Source: Promicromonospora sp. MEB111 | Lineage (GTDB): Bacteria; Actinomycetota; Actinomycetes; Actinomycetales; Cellulomonadaceae | NCBI RefSeq assembly: GCF_030209445.1 | Contig: NZ_JARVSD010000004.1 | Span: forward strand, 62,001-126,000 | DNA: 64,000 nucleotides | Direction: 5' to 3' | Part shown: positions 1 to 7,520 of the stretch, one piece after another | Layout: each line of letters starts with the position of its first letter | How positions within the stretch are numbered: position 1 is the stretch's first letter | Position numbers and translations under genes: made by a program | The notes under the pieces: generated by a model | The model's input: the letters and a program-made list of their open reading frames with translations, nothing else | Databases searched by the model: none | What the model was told of the DNA's origin: nothing

Positions 1-183
1 GCCGGGATCTTCGGCCTGCTGGACATAACGCCCTACGGACGCGGCGAGGCCTGGGAGGACGTGCCCGAGGGCTGGCCCGCTGGCCACACCTCGTGCTGGT
101 ACTGGGCCGCCGACGCGGACGGCGAGGCCACCTGGGGACCGACCAGCCGGCCCACGCCGCAGTGGACCCGGCCGGGGGCCTGA
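1..183 (+). CDS. 3' end of an unrecognised protein (partial)
   Basis: The first 60 codons are open in frame 1 and end at TGA 181-183; the start lies outside the window. The tail is rich in Trp, Gly and Pro and includes the string WYWAADADGEATWGP near its end. I do not recognise the family. The codons are strongly GC-ending, as in neighbouring real genes, so I take it as the C-terminus of a real protein rather than chance. Bases 184-276, between this stop and the convergent gene, hold no gene. Confidence 0.5.
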   Translation, partial: AGIFGLLDITPYGRGEAWEDVPEGWPAGHTSCWYWAADADGEATWGPTSRPTPQWTRPGA

Positions 184-203
184 TGTTGACGGGCGCGATC
201 GCC

Positions 204-219
204 GGCACGGGGCCGTGCC
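204..219. terminator. possible weak hairpin between convergent genes
   Basis: GGCACGG and CCGTGCC form a short inverted repeat around a GG centre, between the partial gene ending at 183 and the convergent gene ending at 277. There is no T-run, and the tight centre would open a few pairs, so its role as a terminator is a weak inference. Confidence 0.2.
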
Positions 220-276
220 ACACGCACGTCACGGGCGACGGGTGGTTCGTGCAGGAGCCGGACGACCGACCCGGCC

Positions 277-1143
277 TCAGGCCGGGAGCGTCCAGGCGCC
301 CGACGCCGCGGCCCGGCGGGCGAAGGCGTCGAACGGCGTCGCGGGCCGGCCGAGCACCCGCTCGACCGTGTCCGTGGTCGCCGTGTTGCGCCCGTCGAGC
401 ACCTCCTGGAAGAGCCAGGCGAGGCCCTCGGCTTCCTCGGGGTGCACGCCGGCGGCGGTGAGCTCGGCGACGAAGTCGGCGGGCGTGAGCGGCACGTGCT
501 GGACCGTCCGTCCGGTCGCCGCGCTCAGCACGCGCGCGACCTCGGTGAACGTCAGGGCCTCGGGGCCCGTCAGCTCCAGGACCTCGCCGGCGTGGGTATC
601 GCTGGTGAGCGCGAGGGTGGCGACGTCGGCGACGTCCTCCAGGCTGACGAACGGCTCGCGCACCTGGTCGGCAGGGACGGCGATGCGGCCGTCGAGCACG
701 CCGCCGAGCAGGAAGTGCTCGCTGAAGTTCTCCTGGAACCAGGAGCAGCGCACCACGGTCGTGGCGGCCGAGGCGGCGAGGGCGAGGTCCTCGCAGGCCC
801 GCGCGCCGTCCTCCCCGCGGCCCGAGAGCAGGACGATGCGCTCGACGCCGTGCCGGACGGCGCGCGCGGTGAACGCGTCGATCACCGCGTCGGCGCCGGG
901 CAGTGCCAGGTCGGGGGAGTAGCAGACGTAGACGGCGGAGGTCCCGTCCAGTGCGGCGTCCCAGCCGGCGTCGTCGTGCCAGTCGAAGGGGGCCGCACCG
1001 GAGCGCGAGGCGATGCGGGGCTGGCGGCCCTGGGCGCGGAGCCGGTCGGCGACGCGGCGGCCGGTGCGGCCGGTGCCGCCGGTGACGAGGATCGGCGCGG
1101 TGATCGTGGTGGTGGTCCGTGCGGTGCTCTCCGAAGTGGTCAT
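277..1143 (-). CDS. NmrA/SDR-type NAD(P)-binding protein
   Basis: A 288-residue atypical short-chain dehydrogenase of the NmrA/HSCARG type. The dinucleotide-binding motif GGTGRTG lies at residues 22-28 at the end of the first beta strand. The usual Tyr-x3-Lys catalytic pair is not obvious, which is typical of NmrA-like redox sensors and NAD(P)-dependent epimerase-like proteins. The ATG at 1141-1143 gives a 17-residue Thr-rich lead before the fold, so the true start may be slightly inside. It is divergent from the AraC-type regulator at 1224, 80 bases away, a common arrangement in which the regulator controls the reductase. Substrate unknown. Confidence 0.85.
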   Translation of the reverse strand: MTTSESTARTTTTITAPILVTGGTGRTGRRVADRLRAQGRQPRIASRSGAAPFDWHDDAGWDAALDGTSAVYVCYSPDLALPGADAVIDAFTARAVRHGVERIVLLSGRGEDGARACEDLALAASAATTVVRCSWFQENFSEHFLLGGVLDGRIAVPADQVREPFVSLEDVADVATLALTSDTHAGEVLELTGPEALTFTEVARVLSAATGRTVQHVPLTPADFVAELTAAGVHPEEAEGLAWLFQEVLDGRNTATTDTVERVLGRPATPFDAFARRAAASGAWTLPA

Positions 1144-1172
1144 GGGTCCATCGAAGCGGCGCCGGCCTGGAC

Positions 1173-1187
1173 TCTGAATAGCTCAGA
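1173..1187. promoter_or_regulatory. inverted repeat in divergent promoter region
   Basis: TCTGA and TCAGA face each other across a 5-base spacer (ATAGC) in the 80-base gap between the divergent NmrA-like and AraC-type genes. The flanking GGA/TCC-like bases extend the symmetry imperfectly. It is a candidate operator for the adjacent AraC-family regulator; only the symmetry is seen directly. Confidence 0.35.
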
Positions 1188-1223
1188 ATCCATGCCTCAT
1201 GTTCCAGCGTCTAAGGTGGGGGG

Positions 1224-2198
1224 ATGGACCCCCTGTCGCAGCTCCTCGCGCACCCGCACGCCGAGGGCGCCTTCACGCTGCTGATGTCGATGCGCGCGCC
1301 CTGGGCGGTCCGGGTCGAGGACGAGGCCGCGCTCACGGTCGTGATCGTCACCTCGGGCGGCGGCCTGCTGGAGGCCGGCGACGCGGTGCACGAGCTGCGC
1401 ACGGGGGACGTCGCGCTGGTCCGCGGCCCGCTGCCCTACCGCGTGGCCGACGCCGCGGGCAGCGCGACGGTCGCGATCATCGAGCCCGGCCAGCGCTGCG
1501 TCACGCCGGACGGCGCCCCGCTCGACCTGGCCCTCGCGCACGGGCTGCGGCACTGGGGCAACGACCCCGACGGCCCCGACCGGATGATCGTCGCCTCCTA
1601 CGCCGACGTCGGCAGCGTCGGGCGGTTCGTCACCGAGGTGCTGCCCGACGCCGCCGTGGTCGATGCGGGGGCGCTCGACCCGGCGCTCGTCGGCCACCTG
1701 GCGCGGGAGATCGCGCGCGACGACCTCGGCCAGAGCGTGGTGCTGGACCGCCTGGTCGACGTGGTGACCATCGAGTCGATCCGCGCCTGGACCGGCGCGC
1801 ACCCGCCTGCCGGGCCCAGCTGGGTGGGTGGGATCGGCGACCCCGCGGTGAACGCGGCCCTCCGGGCGATGCACGCCGAACCCGAGCGCGCCTGGACCGT
1901 CGCCGGCCTCGCGCAGGCGTCCGCCGTCTCCCGCGCGACGCTCGCCGCGCGGTTCACCGAGCTCGTCGGCACGCCCCCGCTGCGGTACCTGACGAGCTGG
2001 CGGCTCGCCCTCGCGCGCGACCTGCTCGTGGACCGCTCGCTCACGCTCGACGCCGTGGCCCAGCGCGTCGGGTACTCGAGCGGGTTCGCGCTGAGCACGG
2101 CGTTCACGCGCGCGTTCGACGTCAGCCCGGCCGCGTACCGGCGCCGTCTCGCGGAGGGTCCGCGGTCGGTCGGGGCGACGAGGGTGATGCGGGGCTGA
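1224..2198 (+). CDS. AraC-family regulator with cupin ligand domain
   Basis: A 324-residue transcription factor. Residues about 15-100 resemble the cupin-like ligand domain of the AraC cupin_6 type. Residues about 222-310 hold the two helix-turn-helix units of the AraC family, including the helix WTVAGLAQASAVSRATL and the second unit LDAVAQRVGYSSGFALSTAF. It ends in the usual FDVSPAAYRRR. The start ATG follows an AAGGTGGGG ribosome site. It is divergent from the NmrA-like gene at 277-1143 and probably regulates it. The inducer cannot be read from the sequence. Confidence 0.92.
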   Translation: MDPLSQLLAHPHAEGAFTLLMSMRAPWAVRVEDEAALTVVIVTSGGGLLEAGDAVHELRTGDVALVRGPLPYRVADAAGSATVAIIEPGQRCVTPDGAPLDLALAHGLRHWGNDPDGPDRMIVASYADVGSVGRFVTEVLPDAAVVDAGALDPALVGHLAREIARDDLGQSVVLDRLVDVVTIESIRAWTGAHPPAGPSWVGGIGDPAVNAALRAMHAEPERAWTVAGLAQASAVSRATLAARFTELVGTPPLRYLTSWRLALARDLLVDRSLTLDAVAQRVGYSSGFALSTAFTRAFDVSPAAYRRRLAEGPRSVGATRVMRG

Positions 2199-2289
2199 GC
2201 CCGGATCGTCGTGGCCGCGCCCGGTGCCCGCGATACGGTCCCCCGCGAGTTCTTCGGGCTCTGACCAGGTCCTGATACCGTGCCGACCC

Positions 2290-2664
2290 GTGAACCGACA
2301 AGCAGAGCAGCATGTCGAACGGCACGTCGAGCCGCAGGTCGAGCGGCACGGGCTCGTGGTCGACGTGGTGCCCGAGAAGCGCGAGGAGTACCTGCGCCTG
2401 CACGCCGCCGTCTGGCCACAGGTCGAGGCGACGCTCCAGGCCTGCAACGTGCACAACTACACGATCTTCGTGCTGGAGAACACGCTGTTCGCCTACTACG
2501 AGTACACCGGCGACGATCATGAGGCCGACATGGCGCGGATCGCGGAGGACCCCGTGACGCAGGAGTGGTGGACGCACACCGACCCGTGCCAGACGGCGTT
2601 CGGCACCGACGCCGCGCCGGGCGAGGGCTGGCGCGACATGCAGGAGGTCTGGCACCTGTCCTGA
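2290..2664 (+). CDS. rhaM: L-rhamnose mutarotase family protein
   Basis: Matches the small RhaM/YiiL family that interconverts alpha and beta anomers of L-rhamnose in the cytoplasm. Visible family features are the EYLRLHAAVWPQVEATL helix, HNYTIFVLENTLFAYYEY with the conserved Tyr pair, and the WWTHTDPCQ segment. I chose GTG 2290, giving 124 residues, because the family is about 104 residues and a further upstream GTG (2224) would add an unrelated head. The first 20 or so residues (Gln/Glu/His-rich) are still extra, so a GTG further in is possible. It may relate to the GH78 rhamnosidase at 41967-45272, but there is no rhamnose kinase or isomerase in the window. Confidence 0.85.
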   Translation: MNRQAEQHVERHVEPQVERHGLVVDVVPEKREEYLRLHAAVWPQVEATLQACNVHNYTIFVLENTLFAYYEYTGDDHEADMARIAEDPVTQEWWTHTDPCQTAFGTDAAPGEGWRDMQEVWHLS

Positions 2665-2700
2665 CGGGGCGGGTGCGGGGGCGACGTCGTCCCCGGGAGC

Positions 2701-2739
2701 GGGTGACGGAGACGTAGCAGTGCTACGTCTCCGTTACCC
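2701..2739. terminator. bidirectional hairpin terminator
   Basis: An 18-base-pair stem (one G-T pair) with a 3-base loop (AGT, 2719-2721) lies between the convergent rhaM and membrane-protein genes. The left arm starts at 2701 and the right arm ends at 2739. The TAA stop of the minus-strand membrane protein (2734-2736) lies inside the right arm, so on that strand the hairpin begins within the end of the coding region. Confidence 0.7.
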
Positions 2740-3228
2740 CTCCGGCTGGGTGACGTCTCCCGTCGGGCCTGCAATCGATTGCGGGCGGCGGCCCGGGACC
2801 AGCAGCCCGATCGCCAGCAGGATCGCGACGGCGAGCACCACGACCTGGCCTATCGCCTCGTCGGTCGGGAGGTGTCCGAGGTGGGTCACGTGGTACGCGA
2901 AGTGCAGGACGCCGAAGACCGTCCACGCGATGCCGAGCACGCGGCAGCCCGCCTGGGAGGGCCGGAAGAGCCCGTAGAGGCTCGCCGCGCCGAGCGCGAG
3001 GTACATGGCGCCGTGGTCGCGGACCAGGTGCTCGTTGTAGGGGCCGTCCTTGGAGACCCACTCGCCGAGCACGGACGGGAAGTGGTCGTAGTAGGCCTGC
3101 GGCAGGAAGTACGACCACGCGCCGACGAAGCCGACGATGATCACGGTCGCGACCAGGGACCCGTACTGGACGCGGCCCACCGGCCGCGTCCCGGCCGGTG
3201 CGGGCGCTGTGGTTGCCGGGTCAGTCAT
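2734..3228 (-). CDS. small integral membrane protein, co-transcribed with ECF41 sigma gene
   Basis: A 164-residue protein with about four hydrophobic helices (near residues 27-46, 72-90, 97-118 and 124-146) and short charged ends. A His-rich stretch, HFAYHVTHLGHL, lies between helices three and four. No catalytic motif is recognised; the layout is DoxX-like in size but I cannot assign that family firmly. Its ATG overlaps the end of the sigma gene by 8 bases (3221-3228), so it is translationally coupled to the sigma factor. It may be a target or accessory protein of that stress system. Confidence 0.8.
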   Translation of the reverse strand: MTDPATTAPAPAGTRPVGRVQYGSLVATVIIVGFVGAWSYFLPQAYYDHFPSVLGEWVSKDGPYNEHLVRDHGAMYLALGAASLYGLFRPSQAGCRVLGIAWTVFGVLHFAYHVTHLGHLPTDEAIGQVVVLAVAILLAIGLLVPGRRPQSIAGPTGDVTQPEG

Positions 3229-4180
3229 GGTCGTGTCCTTCGAGCTTCTCGGGGGTCGGGATCCAGTGGGTGAGCTTGGCGGGGTTGAGCATGATCCACA
3301 CGTCGGTGACCAGGTCGTTCTCCACGTGCAGGGTCATCACGCCGGCCACCTGGTCGCCGGTGCGCAGCACCACGCCCAGGCCGTCGGCGGTAGGTTCCAG
3401 GTGGTGGGTCAGCTCGGGCATCTTGGCGTCGACGCCGAGCACGAGCCGCGCCACCCGGCCCGGACCCTCGATGACGTTGAGCGCGGCGGTGACCAGGCCG
3501 TTCGCGTCCGTGCGGAGCTGGACGTCCGGCGCGAGCACCCGCATGAGCTGCTGGATGTCGCCGGCCTGGGCGGCGTGCAGGAACGCCCGGACCGTCCGGT
3601 CGTGCTCCTCGCGGGGCACGGCGGCGGTCCGGTTCTCGCGGACCTGCCGCCGTCCGGACGCCGCGAGCTGCCGGACGGCGGCGGGCGACCGCCCGACGAT
3701 CCCCGCGATCTCGTCGAACGGGACGGCGAACACGTCGTGCAGCACGAACGCGACCCGCTGCGCGGGGGTCATCGCCTCCAGGACGACGAGCAGCGCCGTG
3801 CTGACGGCGTCGTCCAGGGTGACCCTCTCCAGCGGGTCGGTCGTGCCGTCGAGCGGGGCCGTGCCGTCGAACAGGCCGGCGGGCACCGGCTCGGGCAGCC
3901 ACTGCCCGACGTACTGCTCCCGCCGCCGGCGCGCCGACGCCAGGAGGTCGAGGGCGATGCGGCCGGCCACGCGGGTCAGCCACCCGGCGGGGTTGACGAT
4001 CTCGGCGCGCTCGGCCTCGTCGATCCGGTACCAGCGCACGTAGGTCTCCTGCACCACGTCCTCGGCGTCGGCGAGGGTCCCGGTCATCCGGTACGCCAGC
4101 GACAGCAGGCGGCGGCGCTCGGCGAACACGTCGTCCAGCGTGTGGTCCGGCTGATCCGTGTGGTCCGGCTGGTCGTTCAT
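3221..4180 (-). CDS. sigJ: ECF41-family sigma factor with SnoaL-like C-terminal domain (SigJ type)
   Basis: A 319-residue extracytoplasmic-function sigma factor. Region 2 (about residues 18-90) includes SLAYRMTGTLADAEDVVQET for core binding and -10 recognition. Region 4 (about 125-180) has the -35 helix FDEIAGIVGRSPAAVRQLAA. Residues about 195-310 form the SnoaL/NTF2-like domain that defines ECF41 and tunes activity in place of a classical anti-sigma factor. I chose ATG 4180 over in-frame ATGs at 4219 and 4222, because the promoter element at 4229-4255 would start transcription at about 4222. The gene is followed by an overlapping membrane protein and is divergent from an NmrA-like gene, the usual ECF41 neighbourhood. 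Confidence 0.92.
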   Translation of the reverse strand: MNDQPDHTDQPDHTLDDVFAERRRLLSLAYRMTGTLADAEDVVQETYVRWYRIDEAERAEIVNPAGWLTRVAGRIALDLLASARRRREQYVGQWLPEPVPAGLFDGTAPLDGTTDPLERVTLDDAVSTALLVVLEAMTPAQRVAFVLHDVFAVPFDEIAGIVGRSPAAVRQLAASGRRQVRENRTAAVPREEHDRTVRAFLHAAQAGDIQQLMRVLAPDVQLRTDANGLVTAALNVIEGPGRVARLVLGVDAKMPELTHHLEPTADGLGVVLRTGDQVAGVMTLHVENDLVTDVWIMLNPAKLTHWIPTPEKLEGHDHD

Positions 4181-4228
4181 GGACGTTCCCGGCCTTCGGT
4201 GGGGTGGTCTCTCGTTCATCATCACCCT

Positions 4229-4255
4229 GACGACGCAGCCCCGCGGAGTGTGAGG
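4229..4255 (-). promoter_or_regulatory. ECF41-type promoter of the sigma gene
   Basis: Read on the minus strand, CCTCACA (4255-4249) is followed by exactly 16 bases and then CGTC (4232-4229). ECF41 promoters are known to have a TGTCACA-like -35 and a CGTC -10 about 16 bases apart. Transcription would begin about 4222, leaving a leader of about 40 bases before ATG 4180. The arrangement implies autoregulation. Confidence 0.65.
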
Positions 4256-4279
4256 CCGGGTGGGTGACCCTGCGGCGGA

Positions 4280-4306
4280 CCTCACACTTTCCGCGCCCGT
4301 CTCGTC
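4280..4306 (+). promoter_or_regulatory. ECF41-type promoter of the NmrA-like gene
   Basis: On the plus strand CCTCACA (4280-4286) is followed by exactly 16 bases and CGTC (4303-4306), the same layout as the oppositely oriented element at 4229-4255. The predicted start of transcription is about 4313, giving a leader of about 65 bases before ATG 4379. Confidence 0.65.
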
Positions 4307-4378
4307 AGGACCCCGGAGGGCTGGGGCGCGGCCCCGACCCTCCAGGGACACAATGAGGCAAGGACCGGAGGAAGAGCG

Positions 4379-5134
4379 ATGAGGATCGCAGTCGCAGGAG
4401 GAACAGGAACGGTCGGCAGGCACGTCGTCGCCGCGGCGCGCGAGCGCGGGCACGACGCGGTGGTGCTGTCGCGGTCGGACGGCGTGGACGTCACCACGGG
4501 CCGAGGGCTGACGGCGGCGCTGCACGGGGTGGACGTCGTCATCGACGTCACCAACACCACCACGTTCTTCGCGTCCACGGCGCGAAAGTTCTTCGAGACC
4601 GCGACGCACCACCTGCTCGCGGCAGAGCGGGCGAACGGCGTCGGCCACCACGTGGCCCTGTCGATCGTCGGGATCGACAACATCGACGCCTCCTACTACG
4701 CGGGCAAGATCGCGCAGGAGCGTGCCGTCATGGCGGGCGACGTGCCGTACACGATCGCGCGCGCGGCGCAGTTCCACGAGTTCGTCGGGCAGCTCCTGCA
4801 CAGCCAGAAGGGCCCGGTCGTGATCATGCCGACGGCGCCGATGCGCCCGGTCGCCGCCCGTGAGGTCGGCGAGCACCTCGTGACCGTGGCCGAGGGCGGG
4901 GCCGTGGGGCGGGCCACCGACCTGGTCGGGCCGCGGGACGAGCAGCTCGCCGACGTCGCGCGCCGCCAGCTCGCGCACGAGGGCATCCGCCGCAGGGTGT
5001 GGGAGGTCCGGCTGCCCGGCACCTACACCCGGGGCCTGGCCTCCGGCTCGCTGCGCGGCGGCAGCGAGCGCGTCGAGGGCAAGATCACCTTCGACGACTG
5101 GCTGGCGAGCGAGGACCACCGGCCGGTCGGCTGA
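4379..5134 (+). CDS. NmrA-like NAD(P)-binding protein, ECF41 partner
   Basis: A 251-residue atypical SDR of the NmrA type. The Rossmann motif GGTGTVG lies at residues 7-13, directly after the first beta strand. The segment HHVALSIVGIDNIDASYYAGK is typical of these epimerase/reductase-like proteins. An AGGAAGAG ribosome site lies just upstream of ATG 4379. It is divergent from the ECF41 sigma factor and has its own matching promoter, so it is probably a direct target. ECF41 loci are known to carry an oxidoreductase, epimerase or carboxymuconolactone-decarboxylase-like partner. The substrate is unknown. A diverged relative sits beside the second ECF41-like gene at 50532. Confidence 0.88.
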   Translation: MRIAVAGGTGTVGRHVVAAARERGHDAVVLSRSDGVDVTTGRGLTAALHGVDVVIDVTNTTTFFASTARKFFETATHHLLAAERANGVGHHVALSIVGIDNIDASYYAGKIAQERAVMAGDVPYTIARAAQFHEFVGQLLHSQKGPVVIMPTAPMRPVAAREVGEHLVTVAEGGAVGRATDLVGPRDEQLADVARRQLAHEGIRRRVWEVRLPGTYTRGLASGSLRGGSERVEGKITFDDWLASEDHRPVG

Positions 5135-5176
5135 CGGTCACGGGCCCCACGGGGCCGCGCCCTGGCGGACCCCCGC

Positions 5177-5650
5177 TCACCAGAGGTTGTGCGGGATCCA
5201 CCGGAGCACCACGAGCATGATGACGCCGCTGATCAGCAGCGGCGTCCATTCCTCGTGCCCGTTGGCCACCTGGATCACGCCGATCACCAGGCTGGGCAGC
5301 GCCGCGAGGGCGACCAGCGCGATCACGGCTCGCATCCAGGTGGGGAGCTTGACCGGCTGGTCCGACTGGTCCGGGCGGGCCGGTTGGGCGGGTCCGGGCT
5401 CCGGTACGAGCCCGAGCCCCGCCAGTTCCTCCTCGGTGAGGATCGGGCCGAGCGGGGTGACTGCGGCCGCGCGTGGGCCGTCGGCGTGCTGCGCGATCGC
5501 GAACGCGACCCGCTCGCCTCGCTCCAGCGCCTGGTCGCCGTGCGTCCGGATCTCGACCTGGTGCACGCGCAGCGGCGGCCCGCCGCCGTCCGGGACGATC
5601 ACGCCCCACCCGGTCCCGGCGTCGTACGCCGACACGGTCCCCTCGGCCAT
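5177..5650 (-). CDS. cold-shock-domain-like head fused to a two-helix membrane tail
   Basis: 157 residues. The first 66 resemble a cold-shock domain: EGTVSAYDAGTGWGVIV aligns with the RNP1 region of CspA-type proteins, but the aromatic RNA-binding residues are mostly replaced and the second RNP motif is lost. A Pro/Gln linker (about 80-98) leads to two hydrophobic helices near 103-121 and 133-150. I chose ATG 5650, which follows AGGGGGCACGTG. The protein would present the small beta-barrel on the cytoplasmic face of the membrane. Function unknown; nucleic-acid binding is uncertain because key residues are missing. Confidence 0.75.
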   Translation of the reverse strand: MAEGTVSAYDAGTGWGVIVPDGGGPPLRVHQVEIRTHGDQALERGERVAFAIAQHADGPRAAAVTPLGPILTEEELAGLGLVPEPGPAQPARPDQSDQPVKLPTWMRAVIALVALAALPSLVIGVIQVANGHEEWTPLLISGVIMLVVLRWIPHNLW

Positions 5651-5751
5651 CACGTGCCCCCTGTGCGGTGTGGTCGTGCGGTGCGGTCGTCTGGCCAGGA
5701 CCGTAGCGGGGGAGCCGGGCGGCGACAAGGAGGCCGGGCCGGTCGGCCCCG

Positions 5752-6726
5752 TCAGCGGCCCGGTCGGGGGCGCGGCGGGGCCGCCTCCAGCAGGGCGCGG
5801 CCGGCCACGGTGAGCTCGTGCGTGACCGTGCGTCCGGCCCGGCTGCTGTCGATCAGCCCGGCGTCGCGCAGGATCGTCAGGTGCTCGCTGGCCGTCGGCT
5901 TCGTGACGCTGACCAGGTCGGCCACCACGGAGGTCTGCAGCGGCGTGACGAGCGCGGCCAGGATCCGCGACCGGGTGACGCCCAGCGGCCGGTCCAGGGA
6001 CCTCGGGATCACGGGCGCCGACCAGAGGTAGCGTCCCGTCGCCGGGTAGCAGATCGCCGGGGACCAGTGGTCCGACGTGGTGCACTGCACCCGGTCGGTG
6101 ATGAACAGCGACGGCACCAGGATGAGCCCGTCCGGGCAGTCGACGCCGACGTCGACCGCCGACTCGATCGTGATCGTGTCGCCCTCGGCGCTCGCGGAGG
6201 AGTGCAGGCGTGGCACGACCGCGCGTAGCCCCTCGCGGTTGACCTGCACGGCCCGGTCCAGCATCTCGGCGCGGAGCGCCTGCCGCATGGACGGCCACTC
6301 CGGTTCCACGGCCGCCTTCCACAGGCGGCGCACCGCGGCGGCGGCCTGGGTGCGGGTCCGCTCGGGGTCGTCGAGCAGGCGGCGGCGGACGTCGTCGTCG
6401 TGCCTGGCCGTGGCGTCGACCAGCTCGGCGTGCACCTGGTCGAGCGGCGCGGCGAGCAGGGCGGCCAGGCCGTCGTCGAAGGTCGGCTCGCTGGACATGG
6501 GTGACGGGTCCAGGAAGTCGGGGCGGTAGGCGCCGTCGGCCATGAAGACCGTCAGCGCCGACAGGTCCAGGCCCGTCAGACGCTGCCGCCGCCGGCGCAG
6601 CCACGGCTGGAACACGGGGTGCCGCCGCGGCTCGGTCAGCAGCCGGGCGAGGCTGACCACCTCGTGGACCGGCGACATCGCCCACCGGACGCTCGCGGCG
6701 CCGGCGCCCAGTCGGTAGCGGATCAC
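5752..6726 (-). CDS. ArsR-like winged-helix regulator with DUF5937-type N-terminal domain
   Basis: A 324-residue protein. Residues about 245-320 form an ArsR/MarR-like winged helix, with TSVVADLVSVTKPTASEHLTIL as the DNA-reading part and HELTVAGRALLEA at the end. The long N-terminal half begins with VRWAMSPVHEVVSLARLL and is typical of the DUF5937-type actinobacterial ArsR proteins, whose ligand is unknown. It is divergent from a cupin gene starting at 6824. The gap carries two overlapping palindromes (6760-6783) that are probably its operator, so it likely represses the cupin gene and itself. Confidence 0.85.
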   Translation of the reverse strand: MIRYRLGAGAASVRWAMSPVHEVVSLARLLTEPRRHPVFQPWLRRRRQRLTGLDLSALTVFMADGAYRPDFLDPSPMSSEPTFDDGLAALLAAPLDQVHAELVDATARHDDDVRRRLLDDPERTRTQAAAAVRRLWKAAVEPEWPSMRQALRAEMLDRAVQVNREGLRAVVPRLHSSASAEGDTITIESAVDVGVDCPDGLILVPSLFITDRVQCTTSDHWSPAICYPATGRYLWSAPVIPRSLDRPLGVTRSRILAALVTPLQTSVVADLVSVTKPTASEHLTILRDAGLIDSSRAGRTVTHELTVAGRALLEAAPPRPRPGR

Positions 6727-6759
6727 CGCCTCATTGTCGGGGCATCACCGCAGGCGGGA

Positions 6760-6783
6760 CCGAACTGTTCGGCCACGGCCGAA
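6760..6783. promoter_or_regulatory. overlapping palindromes, probable operator of the winged-helix regulator
   Basis: CCGAAC-T-GTTCGG (6760-6772) is a perfect 13-base palindrome. It shares bases with TTCGGCC-AC-GGCCGAA (6768-6783), also perfect. Together they give three CCGAA half-sites in alternating orientation, in the 97-base gap between the divergent regulator and cupin genes. Confidence 0.6.
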
Positions 6784-6823
6784 TCGAGCGCGGGCGGCGT
6801 GGCCCGCTGGCGAGACTCGGGGC

Positions 6824-7267
6824 ATGACACAGGACACGACGCAGCAGACCGACGACCGGCTGATCCACCTCGGCGCCAGCGGTTCGACCATCGAGGTCCT
6901 CGCGAGCGTCGGGGAGACCGACGGGGCCTTGAGCCTCTACCGCTGGCGCCTGGCGCCCACCAGCAGGGGACCGGCCCCGCACTTCCACACCACGTTCGGC
7001 GAGACGTTCGTGGTCGAGGACGGCGAGGTCGACTACTTCGACGGGACCGCGTGGCGCACCCTCCGCGCGGGCGGCATGGCACACTCCCCGCGCGGCACCG
7101 TGCACGGGCTCCGCAAGGAGCGCGACGAGCCGGCCACCCTGCTCATGGTGCTCTCGCCGGGCGTGCGGCGGGAGGACTACTTCGCGCAGCTCGCCACCGT
7201 CCGGGAGGCGGACATGGACCGGCTGCACGAGGCGCACGACAACCACTTCGTCGACGAGGACCGGTGA
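6824..7267 (+). CDS. single-domain cupin protein
   Basis: 147 residues with a conserved cupin barrel. The first metal motif supplies His53, His55 and Glu60 (PHFHTTFGETF) and the second supplies His94 (PRGTVHG), so all four ligands for a divalent metal are present. I chose ATG 6824; the longer frame from 6734 has no cupin sequence upstream. Small cupins of this type include quercetin-dioxygenase-like and sugar-binding proteins; the substrate cannot be told. It is divergent from the winged-helix regulator at 5752-6726 and shares its palindromic control region. Confidence 0.87.
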   Translation: MTQDTTQQTDDRLIHLGASGSTIEVLASVGETDGALSLYRWRLAPTSRGPAPHFHTTFGETFVVEDGEVDYFDGTAWRTLRAGGMAHSPRGTVHGLRKERDEPATLLMVLSPGVRREDYFAQLATVREADMDRLHEAHDNHFVDEDR

Positions 7268-7323
7268 CGGCGGCCGGCGGCGGACCCCGACGGCGATACC
7301 GGGCGGCGTCTGACCCTGCTCGC

Positions 7324-7386
7324 CTTCGAGGGCCCGACTTTCTTCGCTTTGGACGGCTCCAAAGCGAAGAAAGTCGGGCCTCGAAG
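7324..7386. repeat. large near-perfect inverted repeat (29-bp arms)
   Basis: Bases 7324-7353 and 7358-7386 pair along 29 base pairs with one unpaired G (near 7332) and a 4-base loop, CGGC. The arm interior (ACTTTCTTCGCTTT) is much poorer in GC than the surroundings. It lies in the 253-base gap between the cupin gene and the TPR gene, 57 bases after the cupin stop. It could end transcription, but it has no T-run and the arms are longer than the other terminators here. A small mobile palindrome is an alternative. Confidence 0.75.
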
Positions 7387-7520
7387 ATGAGCTGGCCATG
7401 CCCGCCGTCGGCCACGGCCGGTCAGCGGCTCGATGGCCCCCTCGACCGTCCCCTCGACGGCCGCCCGGTCGGCGTCCCCGCGCGGCTAGGCTCACCGGGG
7501 CTACGAGAAAGGCAACCCGG

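Noticed and set aside
4181-5119. N-terminal extension of the sigma factor frame
   Set aside because: It is antisense to the NmrA-like gene, and the ECF41 promoter at 4229-4255 lies within it.
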